From positions 62,001 to 126,000 of the forward strand of contig CBDEWF010000162.1 of the NCBI GenBank assembly GCA_965243775.1: a stretch of 64,000 nucleotides of DNA. Direction: 5' to 3'. Below, in pieces: positions 36,268-44,366 of the stretch (position 1 is its first letter; each line of letters starts with the position of its first letter). The notes below the pieces were generated by a model. It saw only the letters and a program-made list of their open reading frames with translations, had not been told where the DNA came from and searched no databases. This DNA is from Sansalvadorimonas sp965243775 (GTDB taxonomy: Bacteria; Pseudomonadota; Gammaproteobacteria; Pseudomonadales; Endozoicomonadaceae). The position numbers and the translations under genes were made by a program.

Positions 36268-37566
36268 TTAGAACACAGTCTGCTCATCAACTTCTGTTTC
36301 CAGGGCTGACAGCGCTTTTTCAACCAGTTCCCTGCGCAGTTGCTTTTCTGCTTTGGTATTCACTGTTGGGTCACCCAGTGGGTGAGGAATAGCGATTGCC
36401 GGAACGATCCTGTTTGCTCCCACAGTTTTGGAAATCGGAACAACCGTAGCCAGATGAACAACCGGCATGACTTTCTCAATCTCTTTCACCATCGTTGCAC
36501 CGCAACGCGTACAGGTGCCTCAGGTGGAAGTCATAATGGCTGCGGTTACCCCGGCATTCTGGAGGTGCATGGCGATCTCCTTGCCAAAACCTTCAGCGTT
36601 GGAGACCGGTGTGCCAGTTCCTACAGTGGCAAAATACTTGTCATACAACTTGCCGATTCTGCCCTGTTGTTCCAGTTCACGCAGTGCATCAACCGGTGCC
36701 ACACGGTTAGGGTCAGCATTACAGACAACCGGATCATAACCACCATGTACAGTTTCCCACTCGCCAGGCTCCAGACGCTCAAGGCCTGCAATATCGTAGA
36801 TACCAAACTTGGAAGCACTGGATGACTCAATACGGTCAGGATTCCCGGCAGGGATAACACCACCAGAAGTGATCAGAGCGATAGTCGCCTTGCTGAGATC
36901 CTTCACGGCAGGCTGGGGAGCAACACGGTCATAGACCGGCATATCAAATTCCGGAGTGAAAGGCCGGCCTTCAAGGCGATCAAGCAACATATCCACGGCA
37001 CGCTTGGCGCCGTTTTCGTCAGCGAAATAGTTCACTCTGACCCGGCGGGGCATGTACCCCCCCTCTTCAGGAAGGCCCATGGTCAAATCATTATTCAGAA
37101 AGTGCTCAACTGTTTTGACCATGTCAGGCAGGGCTTTACGCATGGTGGCGGCACTGTTGCCTGTTTCCACGGCATACAGATAAGGATTGAAAACCGCATG
37201 ACCAGGGTTTTCAGGATACATGCCGGAAATTGTAACAATACCGAGGCATTCCGCAACCTGGGCAACATGTCCACAAGCCATGCCATAACGACCGGCGTTA
37301 AATGCGGGGCCGGCAATAACCAGATCAGGTTTCACCTCTGCAAGAACTTCACGAACACCGGCACAGGCCATTTCCTGGTTTTCATTAAACCAGGAGTCAC
37401 CACAGATGATAGTGCCGACCAGTTCTATCTTTCCTTCCAGCATTTTGGTCAACTGCAGACCCGGGCCAACAGGAGCTTCTACATACTCAAGACCAAGGTG
37501 GGCAGCTTCTTCTCCCCCTTTCTGGCCAAAAAACTGGTTCAGGTAATGAACAACACGAATACTCAT
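36268..37566 (-). CDS. Glycine/sarcosine/betaine reductase component B, beta subunit: selenoprotein with in-frame UGA
   Basis: 432 residues including one selenocysteine. Reading from the ATG at 37566 (AAGGAGGTTGCCAAA before it), the frame meets TGA at 36522-36520 (codon 349) and continues without another stop to TAA at 36270-36268. Around the TGA the protein is AAIMTST-U-GTCTRCGATMVKEIEK, the UxxCxxC redox motif of GrdB/GrdF/GrdH, and the length matches that family (about 430-440). Component B takes up the substrate amine; its Sec attacks the pyruvoyl-bound intermediate and passes a carboxymethyl group to selenoprotein A. The gene lies 15 bases after the alpha-subunit gene. Which of glycine, sarcosine or betaine is the substrate cannot be read from the sequence. 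Ordinary gene calling would split it into a 348-residue truncated product and a spurious 74-residue one. Confidence 0.93.
36493..36522 (-). promoter_or_regulatory. Candidate bacterial SECIS element just after the UGA codon
   Basis: On the coding strand, 12 bases after the UGA, CGUUGC-GGU-GCAACG forms a perfect 6-bp stem with a GGU loop (36507-36493). The position (loop 19-21 bases after UGA) and the GGU apex resemble the E. coli fdhF SECIS, whose loop also carries the G-U read by SelB. Confidence 0.65.
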
Positions 37567-37581
37567 TTTGGCAACCTCCTT

Positions 37582-38874
37582 TTAACCCGCACGAGCGGCC
37601 AGATTGTGGAAACCGACGGCACTTGTCGCACCGATAATGCCCTGGATCTCGATAACCATCGAACCATCCTCTTTCAGGCTGCCTTCATAGCCGCCCACAA
37701 TAATATCTGTGGTATCAAGATGACCGATAACCTTGTCCATGGCTGGCAGGTGGACAACAGGATTACCATTGCCACAGGTGACCATGGCTTTGGCGCGGTC
37801 AGTGCTGTCGGCAAGAGCCTGGCTCTCACCAAGACGGCCGGCAAACTCGTCGGTAATTAGAACAGTTTTGATACCGGCATCTTCGAGGCATTTGCAATGC
37901 ATAACCAGATCGGTATCGGGGTTGCCATAGCCCTCTTCGGTGACGATAACAGCATCCAGACCAAGCTGGCTGGCCAGTTTGGTGGTAAAGGCCGATGAGC
38001 GTTCTTTGTCTTTCAGGGTGACATTTTCATTGGTGACAATAGCCCCGACGAAGTTGTAGCGACTGCCATGGTGTTTGAACAGCTCGTGGATAACGGGATT
38101 GTTCTGGTGCATGTAGGTGGTGACTTTATCGGAAGCCGCCACACAGTTACCGCTGGTCAGGGCTCCGTCCATGGCTTCGGTGGGTTCCAGCAGGGTTGGC
38201 AGAATCTGTTTGGCGTCGACACCATACAGGTAGGTGTCGTGCATCAAACCCTGGCTCTGAAGCATATAGACATAGCCGACCCGGGGAAGTTCAGGGTTTT
38301 CCAACACCTGCTCAGCCAGTGATTTGGTTTCGTATGTTGTTACCTGATGTGGCTCAACATCTTTAGCCAGACGACCCACCCATAGTGCTGCTTCCTGGCC
38401 AACCTTGCGCAGAATGGCTTCATGCTCATGGGGTGTGCAGCTCTCGTCAACTTCTGCAGTTATCACCAGATTGAGCTTGTCTGAGAAGGGGCAGTAATCC
38501 GCTCCCGGGCCGCTCATATCTATCACGCCTTCCTGGAATCCGACAATCTTTCCGGTAGTGACAATGGCCATTCCCTTGAGAACATGGGTACGGCCACAGC
38601 CAACCATCTCATTACCGTTTTTATCGATTCCGGGGAATATGGCTCCCTTGCCTGCAACTTTAACCCGGGGTTCCAGTACATCCTTGACCGGCATAATCCG
38701 AACACTTTCGCCGGGGCGGGCGATATCAAGCTCCAGGGATATCAGGCGGTTATCGAGTTGTTTCAGGTATGCAGTAAGTTCTTCGCGATGGACAGAAACA
38801 GTATGCCCTTCAACCGAACTGACAGGACTAAACTCCAGAGCATCGACATGAATGTCGCCGATTTCCAGTTTCAT
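37582..38874 (-). CDS. Glycine/sarcosine/betaine reductase component B, alpha/gamma proprotein (GrdE/GrdG/GrdI type)
   Basis: 430 residues. The protein is made as a proprotein and is cut before a Cys that becomes the pyruvoyl group; here the site is SGNC-VAASDK with Asn243-Cys244, the usual position. Other family landmarks are GCGRTHVLKG, ADYCPFSDKLNLV and the C-terminal TDIIVGGYEGSLKEDGSMVIE. The pyruvoyl group forms a Schiff base with the amine substrate. GGAGAAGG precedes the ATG, and the selenoprotein beta subunit follows after 15 bases. The gene is transcribed away from a promoter region with a perfect FNR box. Confidence 0.93.
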   Translation of the reverse strand: MKLEIGDIHVDALEFSPVSSVEGHTVSVHREELTAYLKQLDNRLISLELDIARPGESVRIMPVKDVLEPRVKVAGKGAIFPGIDKNGNEMVGCGRTHVLKGMAIVTTGKIVGFQEGVIDMSGPGADYCPFSDKLNLVITAEVDESCTPHEHEAILRKVGQEAALWVGRLAKDVEPHQVTTYETKSLAEQVLENPELPRVGYVYMLQSQGLMHDTYLYGVDAKQILPTLLEPTEAMDGALTSGNCVAASDKVTTYMHQNNPVIHELFKHHGSRYNFVGAIVTNENVTLKDKERSSAFTTKLASQLGLDAVIVTEEGYGNPDTDLVMHCKCLEDAGIKTVLITDEFAGRLGESQALADSTDRAKAMVTCGNGNPVVHLPAMDKVIGHLDTTDIIVGGYEGSLKEDGSMVIEIQGIIGATSAVGFHNLAARAG

Positions 38875-39042
38875 TACACCTTCTCCGTTGCCAGTAAAAT
38901 TCTGCTGTGAGTGTTGTTATTCATTAACTGAAAACTGCTTGGCTGGTAATAAGCAGTAATTAAACAGAAAGAAAATTCATTCGAGAGGTGCCTCAAATAA
39001 ATGCTATGAACGCACACTACTCGTTATTTTTATTCAGGTAGG

Positions 39043-39056
39043 TTGATTTGGATCAA
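39043..39056. promoter_or_regulatory. Perfect FNR/Anr box between grd genes and symporter
   Basis: TTGAT-TTGG-ATCAA matches the FNR consensus TTGAT-N4-ATCAA at all ten positions. It is 169 bases upstream of the grdE-type gene (minus strand) and 236 bases upstream of the small membrane protein (plus strand), so it may control either or both under low oxygen. The rest of 38875-39291 is AT-rich and holds no gene. Confidence 0.8.
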
Positions 39057-39291
39057 TAAGTGAACTTGTAGATTTAACAAGGCAAATTATTGTTGGATAT
39101 AGCAAATTTAGAATGTTTAGTGATTTCTGTCGGAATAGACACAGAGCAGTTATCAAATTTGAATGAGCCTAATTGATTAGTTTATAGCCCAAAAATTGTG
39201 GTTATGGACTTTAAGACACTTACTATCTGCACATATGATATTGATAAGCGATAAATAAACAGCAGAAAGTAATATCAACAGGAGAGACAAC

Positions 39292-39414
39292 GTGATTACA
39301 GGTTCCTGGACGATAGACTGGTTTATCATTCTTGGTGTTGTGCAATTAATACTGCCTGCCGTCATTTATATAAGGCGAGAAGCCGCCGGTGTTGGGGGAA
39401 TAGGGGAAGAATAA
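39292..39414 (+). CDS. 40-residue single-span membrane protein, probable symporter accessory peptide
   Basis: GTG start at 39292 with the ribosome site CAGGAGAGA seven bases upstream. The peptide is 40 residues: short polar start, one hydrophobic span (WFIILGVVQLILPAVIYI), then RREAAGVGGIGEE. Gene position directly before a sodium:solute symporter and this layout fit the small accessory proteins annotated with some symporters of that superfamily; I recall the family but cannot check it. It is shorter than most gene callers accept. Confidence 0.75.
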   Translation: MITGSWTIDWFIILGVVQLILPAVIYIRREAAGVGGIGEE

Positions 39415-39491
39415 TCTGGTTAATAAAATTGAATTAAGAAACTAACAGGATGACCAGCTTATTAATAAGTTGCATCCGGGGGAATTAAGTG

Positions 39492-40967
39492 ATGGAAGCC
39501 AACATTGGTAACTGGGTCATTCTTGGTATCTCAGTTATTGTTCTTATCTGGATGGGATTCAAAACCAATAATACCGTTGTAAAAACATCTTCTGACGAAG
39601 GTGGTTTTTTGCTGGCCGGCCGTACTTTGGGGCCATTTGTTGGAGCCGGTACAATTGTTGCCACGGGTTTCAGTGGCTGGGGATTCATGGGGTCTCCAGG
39701 CACAGCTTACGCCTACGGTACAACAGAACTTCTTGGAAACTTCTTTTTTGGTTTCTCAATGATTATTGCCGTTCTGTTTATTGCAAAGTTCCTCTATCGC
39801 CGTGCACTTAAAATGGGAAGTTTGACTATTCCTGAATTTCTGGCGCAGGTGCATGAGGGCAGTGATAAAGAGAAGCGTATGGTTCAGGCTCTGGCCTCAA
39901 TTATTACTGTGATTCTACTCAGTGTTTATATGGTTGGGCAGGTGAAAGCTCTTGGACTTCTGGGGGGAACCTGGCTGGGTATCTCTTTTGAAGCTGCTGC
40001 GGTTCTGATGGTTGCCATAATAGTTCTTTACACCAGCCTGGGCGGGATGGCTGCTATTGCCTGGACAGATACCCTGATGGTTGCCGGTATGAGTATTTCA
40101 GCCATTGTTATCTGTTTCCAGATTTTCAGCGATATCCCGCTTATGGACATGATTGCCAGGCTGCGGGAAATTGCACCGGCGCATATCGATCCGCCAACCG
40201 CTGAGCCCTACGGTTCAACCAGGGCACATATGTCCATGCTGGTTCCGTACACTTTGATGTTCAGCGCAGTGCTTCCCTATATGTCGATTCGCCTGATGTC
40301 ATTCAGGCCCGATGTGAAAGCCCATCATTGTGCCCTGGTTGCAGCCCCTGTTGCCCTTCTGCTTAGTCTGGTACCTATCGTTGGTCTGTATATGCGCATT
40401 CGTATGCCTGGTCTGGACGTTGCCGACAGTGCCATGCCTATGTATCTGCAGAACTTTATGCCGCCGTTGGTGGCTGGTGTGATCACACTGTTTATTCTTT
40501 TTGCCATGCAGTCCACTGCTAACTCAGTGCTGCATGTGGTGGCGTCTGCTATCTCCCATGACTTGCGAAAGGCTATTAATCCAGACAAGAAAATGCCCCA
40601 TAAGAAAGCACTGTCTTTTAACCGGGTCATGGTTGTACTGTTTGGTGGCGTCAGCCTGCTGCTGATGGCGTTTGCTCCTCCCTATATGCTGAACCTTATT
40701 GCCATTATCGGAACCGGAACACTGAATGCTGCCCTGCTTGGCCCACTGCTTATCAGTGCTTTCTGGCGTGGAAATGCCAAAGGGGCGATTGCAGCCATGG
40801 CAACCGGGTTTGTGGTCAGTGGTGTGCTGATGGCACAGGGTGGCCTGGGCTGGATTGAGCCGCCTATCTACGCCAGTATTGTTTCTGTTATTGCCTATGT
40901 GATTGTCAGCAAAGTGACTGCCAAAACAGGTCAGGGCGTTGGTGAGGTCACCCACTCACCTGCCTGA
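39492..40967 (+). CDS. Sodium:solute symporter (SSS family)
   Basis: 491 residues with about 13 hydrophobic segments. SSS hallmarks: the N-terminal DEGGFLLAGRTLGPFVGAGT segment, TGFSGWGFMGSPGTAYAYG, YTSLGGMAAIAWTDTLMVAGM (the family GGMxAVxWTD signature) and LFILFAMQSTANSVLHVVASAISHDL. I chose the ATG at 39492; a GTG at 39489 immediately before it is equally possible. Next to a component B operon and a perfect FNR box, it probably imports the amine substrate (betaine, sarcosine, glycine or a relative) with Na+. The substrate is inferred. Confidence 0.92.
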   Translation: MEANIGNWVILGISVIVLIWMGFKTNNTVVKTSSDEGGFLLAGRTLGPFVGAGTIVATGFSGWGFMGSPGTAYAYGTTELLGNFFFGFSMIIAVLFIAKFLYRRALKMGSLTIPEFLAQVHEGSDKEKRMVQALASIITVILLSVYMVGQVKALGLLGGTWLGISFEAAAVLMVAIIVLYTSLGGMAAIAWTDTLMVAGMSISAIVICFQIFSDIPLMDMIARLREIAPAHIDPPTAEPYGSTRAHMSMLVPYTLMFSAVLPYMSIRLMSFRPDVKAHHCALVAAPVALLLSLVPIVGLYMRIRMPGLDVADSAMPMYLQNFMPPLVAGVITLFILFAMQSTANSVLHVVASAISHDLRKAINPDKKMPHKKALSFNRVMVVLFGGVSLLLMAFAPPYMLNLIAIIGTGTLNAALLGPLLISAFWRGNAKGAIAAMATGFVVSGVLMAQGGLGWIEPPIYASIVSVIAYVIVSKVTAKTGQGVGEVTHSPA

Positions 40968-40982
40968 TAAATATGTTTAATA

Positions 40983-41022
40983 AAGGCTCAGATACTGAAT
41001 CATAGTTCTGAGCCTTTTTTTA
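40983..41022 (+). terminator. Rho-independent terminator after the symporter
   Basis: AAGGCTCAGA (40983-40992) pairs with TCTGAGCCTT (41007-41016), then a run of T. Confidence 0.9.
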
Positions 41023-41138
41023 TGCGCGGTTTGTTTTATGTCTGGATCGGAAGGGCTCAAAAGCTGCCATATTTCATGTGTGAAACTATTTAGCCGGGTA
41101 GAGGTCTATTAGAAATCATTCTTAAGGGGGGATAAATT

Positions 41139-41192
41139 ATGGATAACCACAAGGAAACCTTCAGTATTCTTAGCCTGCTCGGTTCACAATGA
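41139..41192 (+). CDS. Possible 17-residue leader peptide overlapping the next gene
   Basis: ATG at 41139 follows an excellent ribosome site (AAGGGGGGA, 41123-41131) and encodes MDNHKETFSILSLLGSQ. Its TGA overlaps the ATG of the next gene in an ATGA arrangement (41189-41192), typical of translational coupling. It could be a leader, or evidence that the downstream gene's original start lies here and a frameshift has occurred. Confidence 0.4.
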   Translation: MDNHKETFSILSLLGSQ

Positions 41193-41668
41193 AAATACAG
41201 TCAGGACAAATAATAGTAACGGAGTTGTTACCATTCCTGGGAAGACTATCCTGGGAGATCGAACAAACTTACAACTTACAAAAGGTGTCTAGGCGGGATC
41301 GGCATGTACATTTTGCCAGAGATTCTGACACACGAACCTGTGTAAAGGCTCAGCCGGTACTCAAAAGTAAGCCGAAGAAAGAAGCGACAGGTGAAAAATG
41401 CACGGCTCGTGAATTAAGAGCGATTGTCAGGGAAATTCATACTCAACAGCAGGGTCTGTTTGAAAATAATCCAGGCTTCAAGAGGAACGCGCAGCCAAAG
41501 TTCAAGTCATTAAGCAAAACTGAAGCCCGTAAAAAAATCAGGGAAGAGCTGAAGTTGGCCGCTAATGTTGATAATAAAACAATATTAGCCTTTGCTCGGG
41601 AGTGCCTTAAAATGCAGCAAGAACAGTTGAGTATCCAGCAGCAACCGGACGAGATGATAACGGTCTGA
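41189..41668 (+). CDS. Unknown 159-residue basic protein
   Basis: I do not recognise it. It is Lys/Arg/Gln-rich and probably helical in its second half (SKTEARKKIREELKLAANVDNK, then ECLKMQQEQLSIQQQ). There is no signal peptide or membrane span. Translation seems coupled to the 17-codon frame that overlaps its start. It is followed by a GST gene after 74 bases. Confidence 0.55.
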   Translation: MKIQSGQIIVTELLPFLGRLSWEIEQTYNLQKVSRRDRHVHFARDSDTRTCVKAQPVLKSKPKKEATGEKCTARELRAIVREIHTQQQGLFENNPGFKRNAQPKFKSLSKTEARKKIREELKLAANVDNKTILAFARECLKMQQEQLSIQQQPDEMITV

Positions 41669-41742
41669 TATTCCCAAAAATTTGTATATTTGCAACAATG
41701 CTGATCATGTTTGCAGGAGTTGATAGATAGAGGTATCTGGAA

Positions 41743-42393
41743 GTGGACAAGATTGAATTAATCAGTTTTAAAACCTGCCCGTTTGTTCAGCGTTCGGTAA
41801 TAACACTTCTGGAAAAGAAGGTGCCTTTTGATATCACCTATATTGAGCTGGATAACAAGCCGGACTGGTTTCTTGAGCTATCACCAACCGGTAAGGTTCC
41901 TGTTCTGAAAACCCGGGGAACAGTGCTGTTTGAGTCGGCTGTTATCAACGAGTATCTTGATGAGGTCACTCCCCCTCCCCTCCATCCGGTTGACCCTCTG
42001 GAGAAAGCCAGACACAGGGCCTGGATTGAGTTCTCCTCTGCTCTGCTGATGAGCCAGTACAGGATGATTTATGCTCAAGATGAAGAGAACGGTAAAATGG
42101 AGCAACAGATTCTGCATGGCCTGTTGCTTCACTTCAGCTGCGCTCTGGGTGATGGGCCTCTGTTTGCCGGTGAAAGTTTCTCACTTGTTGATGCTGCTGT
42201 GGCACCTTTTATGATGCGTGCTGATCTGCACAGTCGCGTCTTTGGGCTGGATGTTTTGAGAGAATTTGCCGGCCTGAAGTGCTGGCAGGAAGCCCTGCTT
42301 GCCAGAGATGCGGTGAAATTCTCAGTTGTGGATAACTTCGAAGAGCTGTCCATGAACAGATTGAAGAACAGCTCCAGCTGGCTGCTGTCTTAA
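41743..42393 (+). CDS. Glutathione S-transferase family protein
   Basis: 216 residues with a thioredoxin-like N-terminal domain (ISFKTCPFVQRSVITLLEKK, with a TCPF redox-type site, then LSPTGKVPVLKTRGTVLFESAVINEYLDE) and an all-helical C-terminal domain (LFAGESFSLVDAAVAPFM). This resembles omega/SspA-like GSTs that use a Cys. The start is a GTG at 41743 with a weak ribosome site. It ends in a hairpin terminator. The substrate is unknown. Confidence 0.9.
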   Translation: MDKIELISFKTCPFVQRSVITLLEKKVPFDITYIELDNKPDWFLELSPTGKVPVLKTRGTVLFESAVINEYLDEVTPPPLHPVDPLEKARHRAWIEFSSALLMSQYRMIYAQDEENGKMEQQILHGLLLHFSCALGDGPLFAGESFSLVDAAVAPFMMRADLHSRVFGLDVLREFAGLKCWQEALLARDAVKFSVVDNFEELSMNRLKNSSSWLLS

Positions 42394-42402
42394 CCTTAAC
42401 CA

Positions 42403-42430
42403 CACAGACCGCAGTTTCAGGCGGTCTGTG
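42403..42430 (+). terminator. Terminator after the GST gene
   Basis: CACAGACCGC (42403-42412) and GCGGTCTGTG (42421-42430) form a perfect 10-bp stem, followed by CTTTCTCCTTTT. Confidence 0.8.
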
Positions 42431-42456
42431 CTTTCTCCTTTTATGCTTTTTCTATT

Positions 42457-42498
42457 TGTACTCTCTTCGACAGTTGTACACACTTTAGTTTGTGTACA
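42457..42498. promoter_or_regulatory. Three LitR/CarH-type half-sites (TGTAC-A/T) spaced by 12 bases
   Basis: TGTACT (42457-42462), TGTACA (42475-42480) and TGTACA (42493-42498) are each separated by exactly 12 bases. The last two also form a larger inverted repeat (GACAGTTGTACACA...TGTGTACAACTGTC). As I recall it, class II LitR regulators of pseudomonads bind TGTACA-N12-TGTACA-like sites in front of light- and stress-response genes, often including a DUF523/DUF1722 gene such as the one that starts 20 bases downstream. No LitR/MerR gene is in the window. Confidence 0.7.
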
Positions 42499-42518
42499 AC
42501 TGTCAGGACGTACCCGCC

Positions 42519-43499
42519 ATGCCTATTGTAAATCGCCAGGAACCAGAAAAAACAATTACCCTGGGAATCAGCGCCTGCCTTGTTGGCCAGAAGGTTCGGT
42601 ATAACGGTGATCACAAACGGTCTAGCCTGGTTCTTGGTGTGCTGGATAAATTTTTCCACCTGCGCACTGTCTGCCCGGAAGTTGAGATTGGTATGGGGGT
42701 TCCCCGGGAACCCATAAGACTCGTGGGAGAGCCTGACCAGGATTACCGTGTTGTTGGCACAGACCACCCGGAAAATGATTTTACTGATCAGCTTCTGGCC
42801 TTTGGCCATAAGACTGGCAGGGAGCTGGATCAGGACATCAGTGGTTATGTATTAATGCAGCGCAGCCCGAGCTGTGGAATGGAGAGGGTCAAAATCTACC
42901 ATAAGAACGGCCACCCTCTTGGAGAGAGTGGTCCGGGAATGTATGCCCGGGCCTTGATGGAAACCTGCCCTTTGCTTCCTATAGAAGAGGAGGGACGTCT
43001 CCACGACCCTATCCTGAGAGATAATTTCTTTACCCGTGTTTTTGCCTGGAATCGCTGGCAGACGGAGATGAGAGATAAACCCTCCTATTCAGGGCTGGTT
43101 GCTTTCCATTCCGCCTATAAATATGTGCTGATGGCCCACAGTCCCCAGAACTACCAGCGTCTTGGACAGATGGTGTCCGTCGGCAAGAAAAAAACGGTGG
43201 AAGAGTCAGCCGGAGAATATATTAAGCTTTTTATGGAGACTCTGAAGCAGAGAGCCAATCGTAAGAGTCATACAAATGTCATGCTGCACCTCCTGGGTTA
43301 TATGAAGAAAACGCTGGGCGATGAGTCCAAACAGACCCTGCTGGAGCTGATCGAAGAGTATCGTACCGGGGTGATTCCTCTAATTGTTCCCATAACCATG
43401 CTGAGGCACTTCCTCAATATCCATGGCAGTCAGTATGTGAAGGATCAGGTCTATCTTCAGCCTCATCCAGAGGAACTGGGGTTGAGGAATATGATCTGA
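42519..43499 (+). CDS. DUF523 (TudS-like) plus DUF1722 (YbgA-like) protein
   Basis: 326 residues from the ATG at 42519. An in-frame TTG at 42492 lies within the operator region and is unlikely. The N-terminal DUF523 domain shows ISACLVGQKVRYNG, CPEVEIGMGVPREPI and MQRSPSCG, with the three Cys expected to hold a [4Fe-4S] cluster in TudS-type thiouracil desulfurases. The C-terminal half is DUF1722 (FHSAYKYVLMAHSPQNYQRLG). The fused form is common in pseudomonads, often beside photolyase and LitR genes. The three TGTAC repeats directly upstream suggest light- or B12-linked control. Confidence 0.92.
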   Translation: MPIVNRQEPEKTITLGISACLVGQKVRYNGDHKRSSLVLGVLDKFFHLRTVCPEVEIGMGVPREPIRLVGEPDQDYRVVGTDHPENDFTDQLLAFGHKTGRELDQDISGYVLMQRSPSCGMERVKIYHKNGHPLGESGPGMYARALMETCPLLPIEEEGRLHDPILRDNFFTRVFAWNRWQTEMRDKPSYSGLVAFHSAYKYVLMAHSPQNYQRLGQMVSVGKKKTVEESAGEYIKLFMETLKQRANRKSHTNVMLHLLGYMKKTLGDESKQTLLELIEEYRTGVIPLIVPITMLRHFLNIHGSQYVKDQVYLQPHPEELGLRNMI

Positions 43500-43545
43500 T
43501 GGTAAGTTAACCAGCCTTGGGGTTGTTATCACTTACAGTCTTTTA

Positions 43546-43912
43546 ACAATACTCTGGACACTTTCATGCTGCGATAGTTCCATAGTTGCTGAGTTCCTGA
43601 TATACGCCCATGACTTTTCTATCATTCATGGGCAATCCTAACCTCTCGAAAACTCTGCACATCAGGTGCTGGTTGGACAGGCGACGCTTCCAGCTCGCAA
43701 TTGAAATGACCGTTTTGCCTGTCGTACCTTTTTCTTCCCGGTCAGCCAGTTTGAGCAGATTAAGGGCTGAGAATGAAGCATTAATCTGAGTATGAATCGC
43801 TTGCTTATTACATGACTGGCAATCTATCAAGCCTGTATATTGCTTGGCATCCCGGAATACAAACTCAATTTGGAAGCGAGCTTTGTAATATTTGATCAGC
43901 CAACCTGTAAAA
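43546..43912 (-). pseudogene. C-terminal remnant of an IS4-family transposase with one IS end
   Basis: The left IS end ACAATACTCTGGACACTTTC (43546 on) and about 110 C-terminal transposase residues remain. The IS4 'YREK' signature is visible as Y-KA-R-FQI-E-FVFRDA-K, followed by QYTGLIDCQSCNKQAIHTQINASFSALNLLKL. The sequence of the first 110 bases recurs at 46057-46165 in the same direction. The rest of the element is missing: at about 43912 it joins an oppositely oriented fragment of another transposase. Confidence 0.85.
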
Positions 43913-43914
43913 GC

Positions 43915-44235
43915 CCCGATAATTCCAGCCCTGAATCGTGGCTTTGGCTTAGTCGTAGAGTCGTTATCACCGATGGCTCGACGCTCTCCATGTCTGACAC
44001 GGCTGAAACCCAGGAAGCCTACCCTCAACACGGTCCGCAAAAAAAAGGTTGGAAATCCGCTCCTGAGAATAGAAGTCCTCACGACATTAGGCAGTGGTGC
44101 TGTACTGGGCTATGTCGTCACTCCTTACAAAGGCAGGCAAACTGGCGAAACCACACTGTTCAGGCAACTTGTGGGGCAACTTAAAGCCGGTGATATCGTT
44201 CTGGGTGACGCCATCTTTGAAAATTATGACGGTAC
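43915..44235 (+). pseudogene. Internal fragment of a second IS4-type transposase
   Basis: Plus-strand reading gives a DDE-transposase middle portion: RIEVLTTLGSGAVLGYV, GETTLFRQLVGQLKAGD and IVLGDAIFENY (second catalytic Asp region). It lacks both ends and is fused to unrelated sequence on each side. It is in inverse orientation to the IS remnant at 43546-43912. Confidence 0.75.
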
Positions 44236-44306
44236 TTTGGAATCCATACGAAGTGATACATCAGTCTATAAACATGGTGAGAGTTTCTTTGTAACTCCAT
44301 CGAATG

Positions 44307-44366
44307 GGATAGCCTACAATGGCATCTTCCATTGTAGGCTATCCAACTCGGGGGCAAGCCCCCGAG
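44307..44366. repeat. Two consecutive strong hairpins
   Basis: A perfect 16-bp stem (GGATAGCCTACAATGG / CCATTGTAGGCTATCC, loop CATCTT, 44307-44344) is followed two bases later by CTCGGGGGC-AA-GCCCCCGAG (44347-44366). No T-run follows either. The pair resembles the end structure of IS200/IS605-type elements or a palindromic repeat, and lies 75 bases upstream of the unknown gene at 44442. Confidence 0.6.

Noticed and set aside
36268..36492. Separate 74-residue gene downstream of a 348-residue reductase subunit
   Set aside because: It is the C-terminal end of the selenoprotein; the UGA between the two parts encodes selenocysteine.
43564..44082. Single 172-residue protein on the minus strand
   Set aside because: Only its C-terminal part is real transposase; the first 60 residues are antisense to a second transposase fragment, so the frame is a chimera of two IS remnants.
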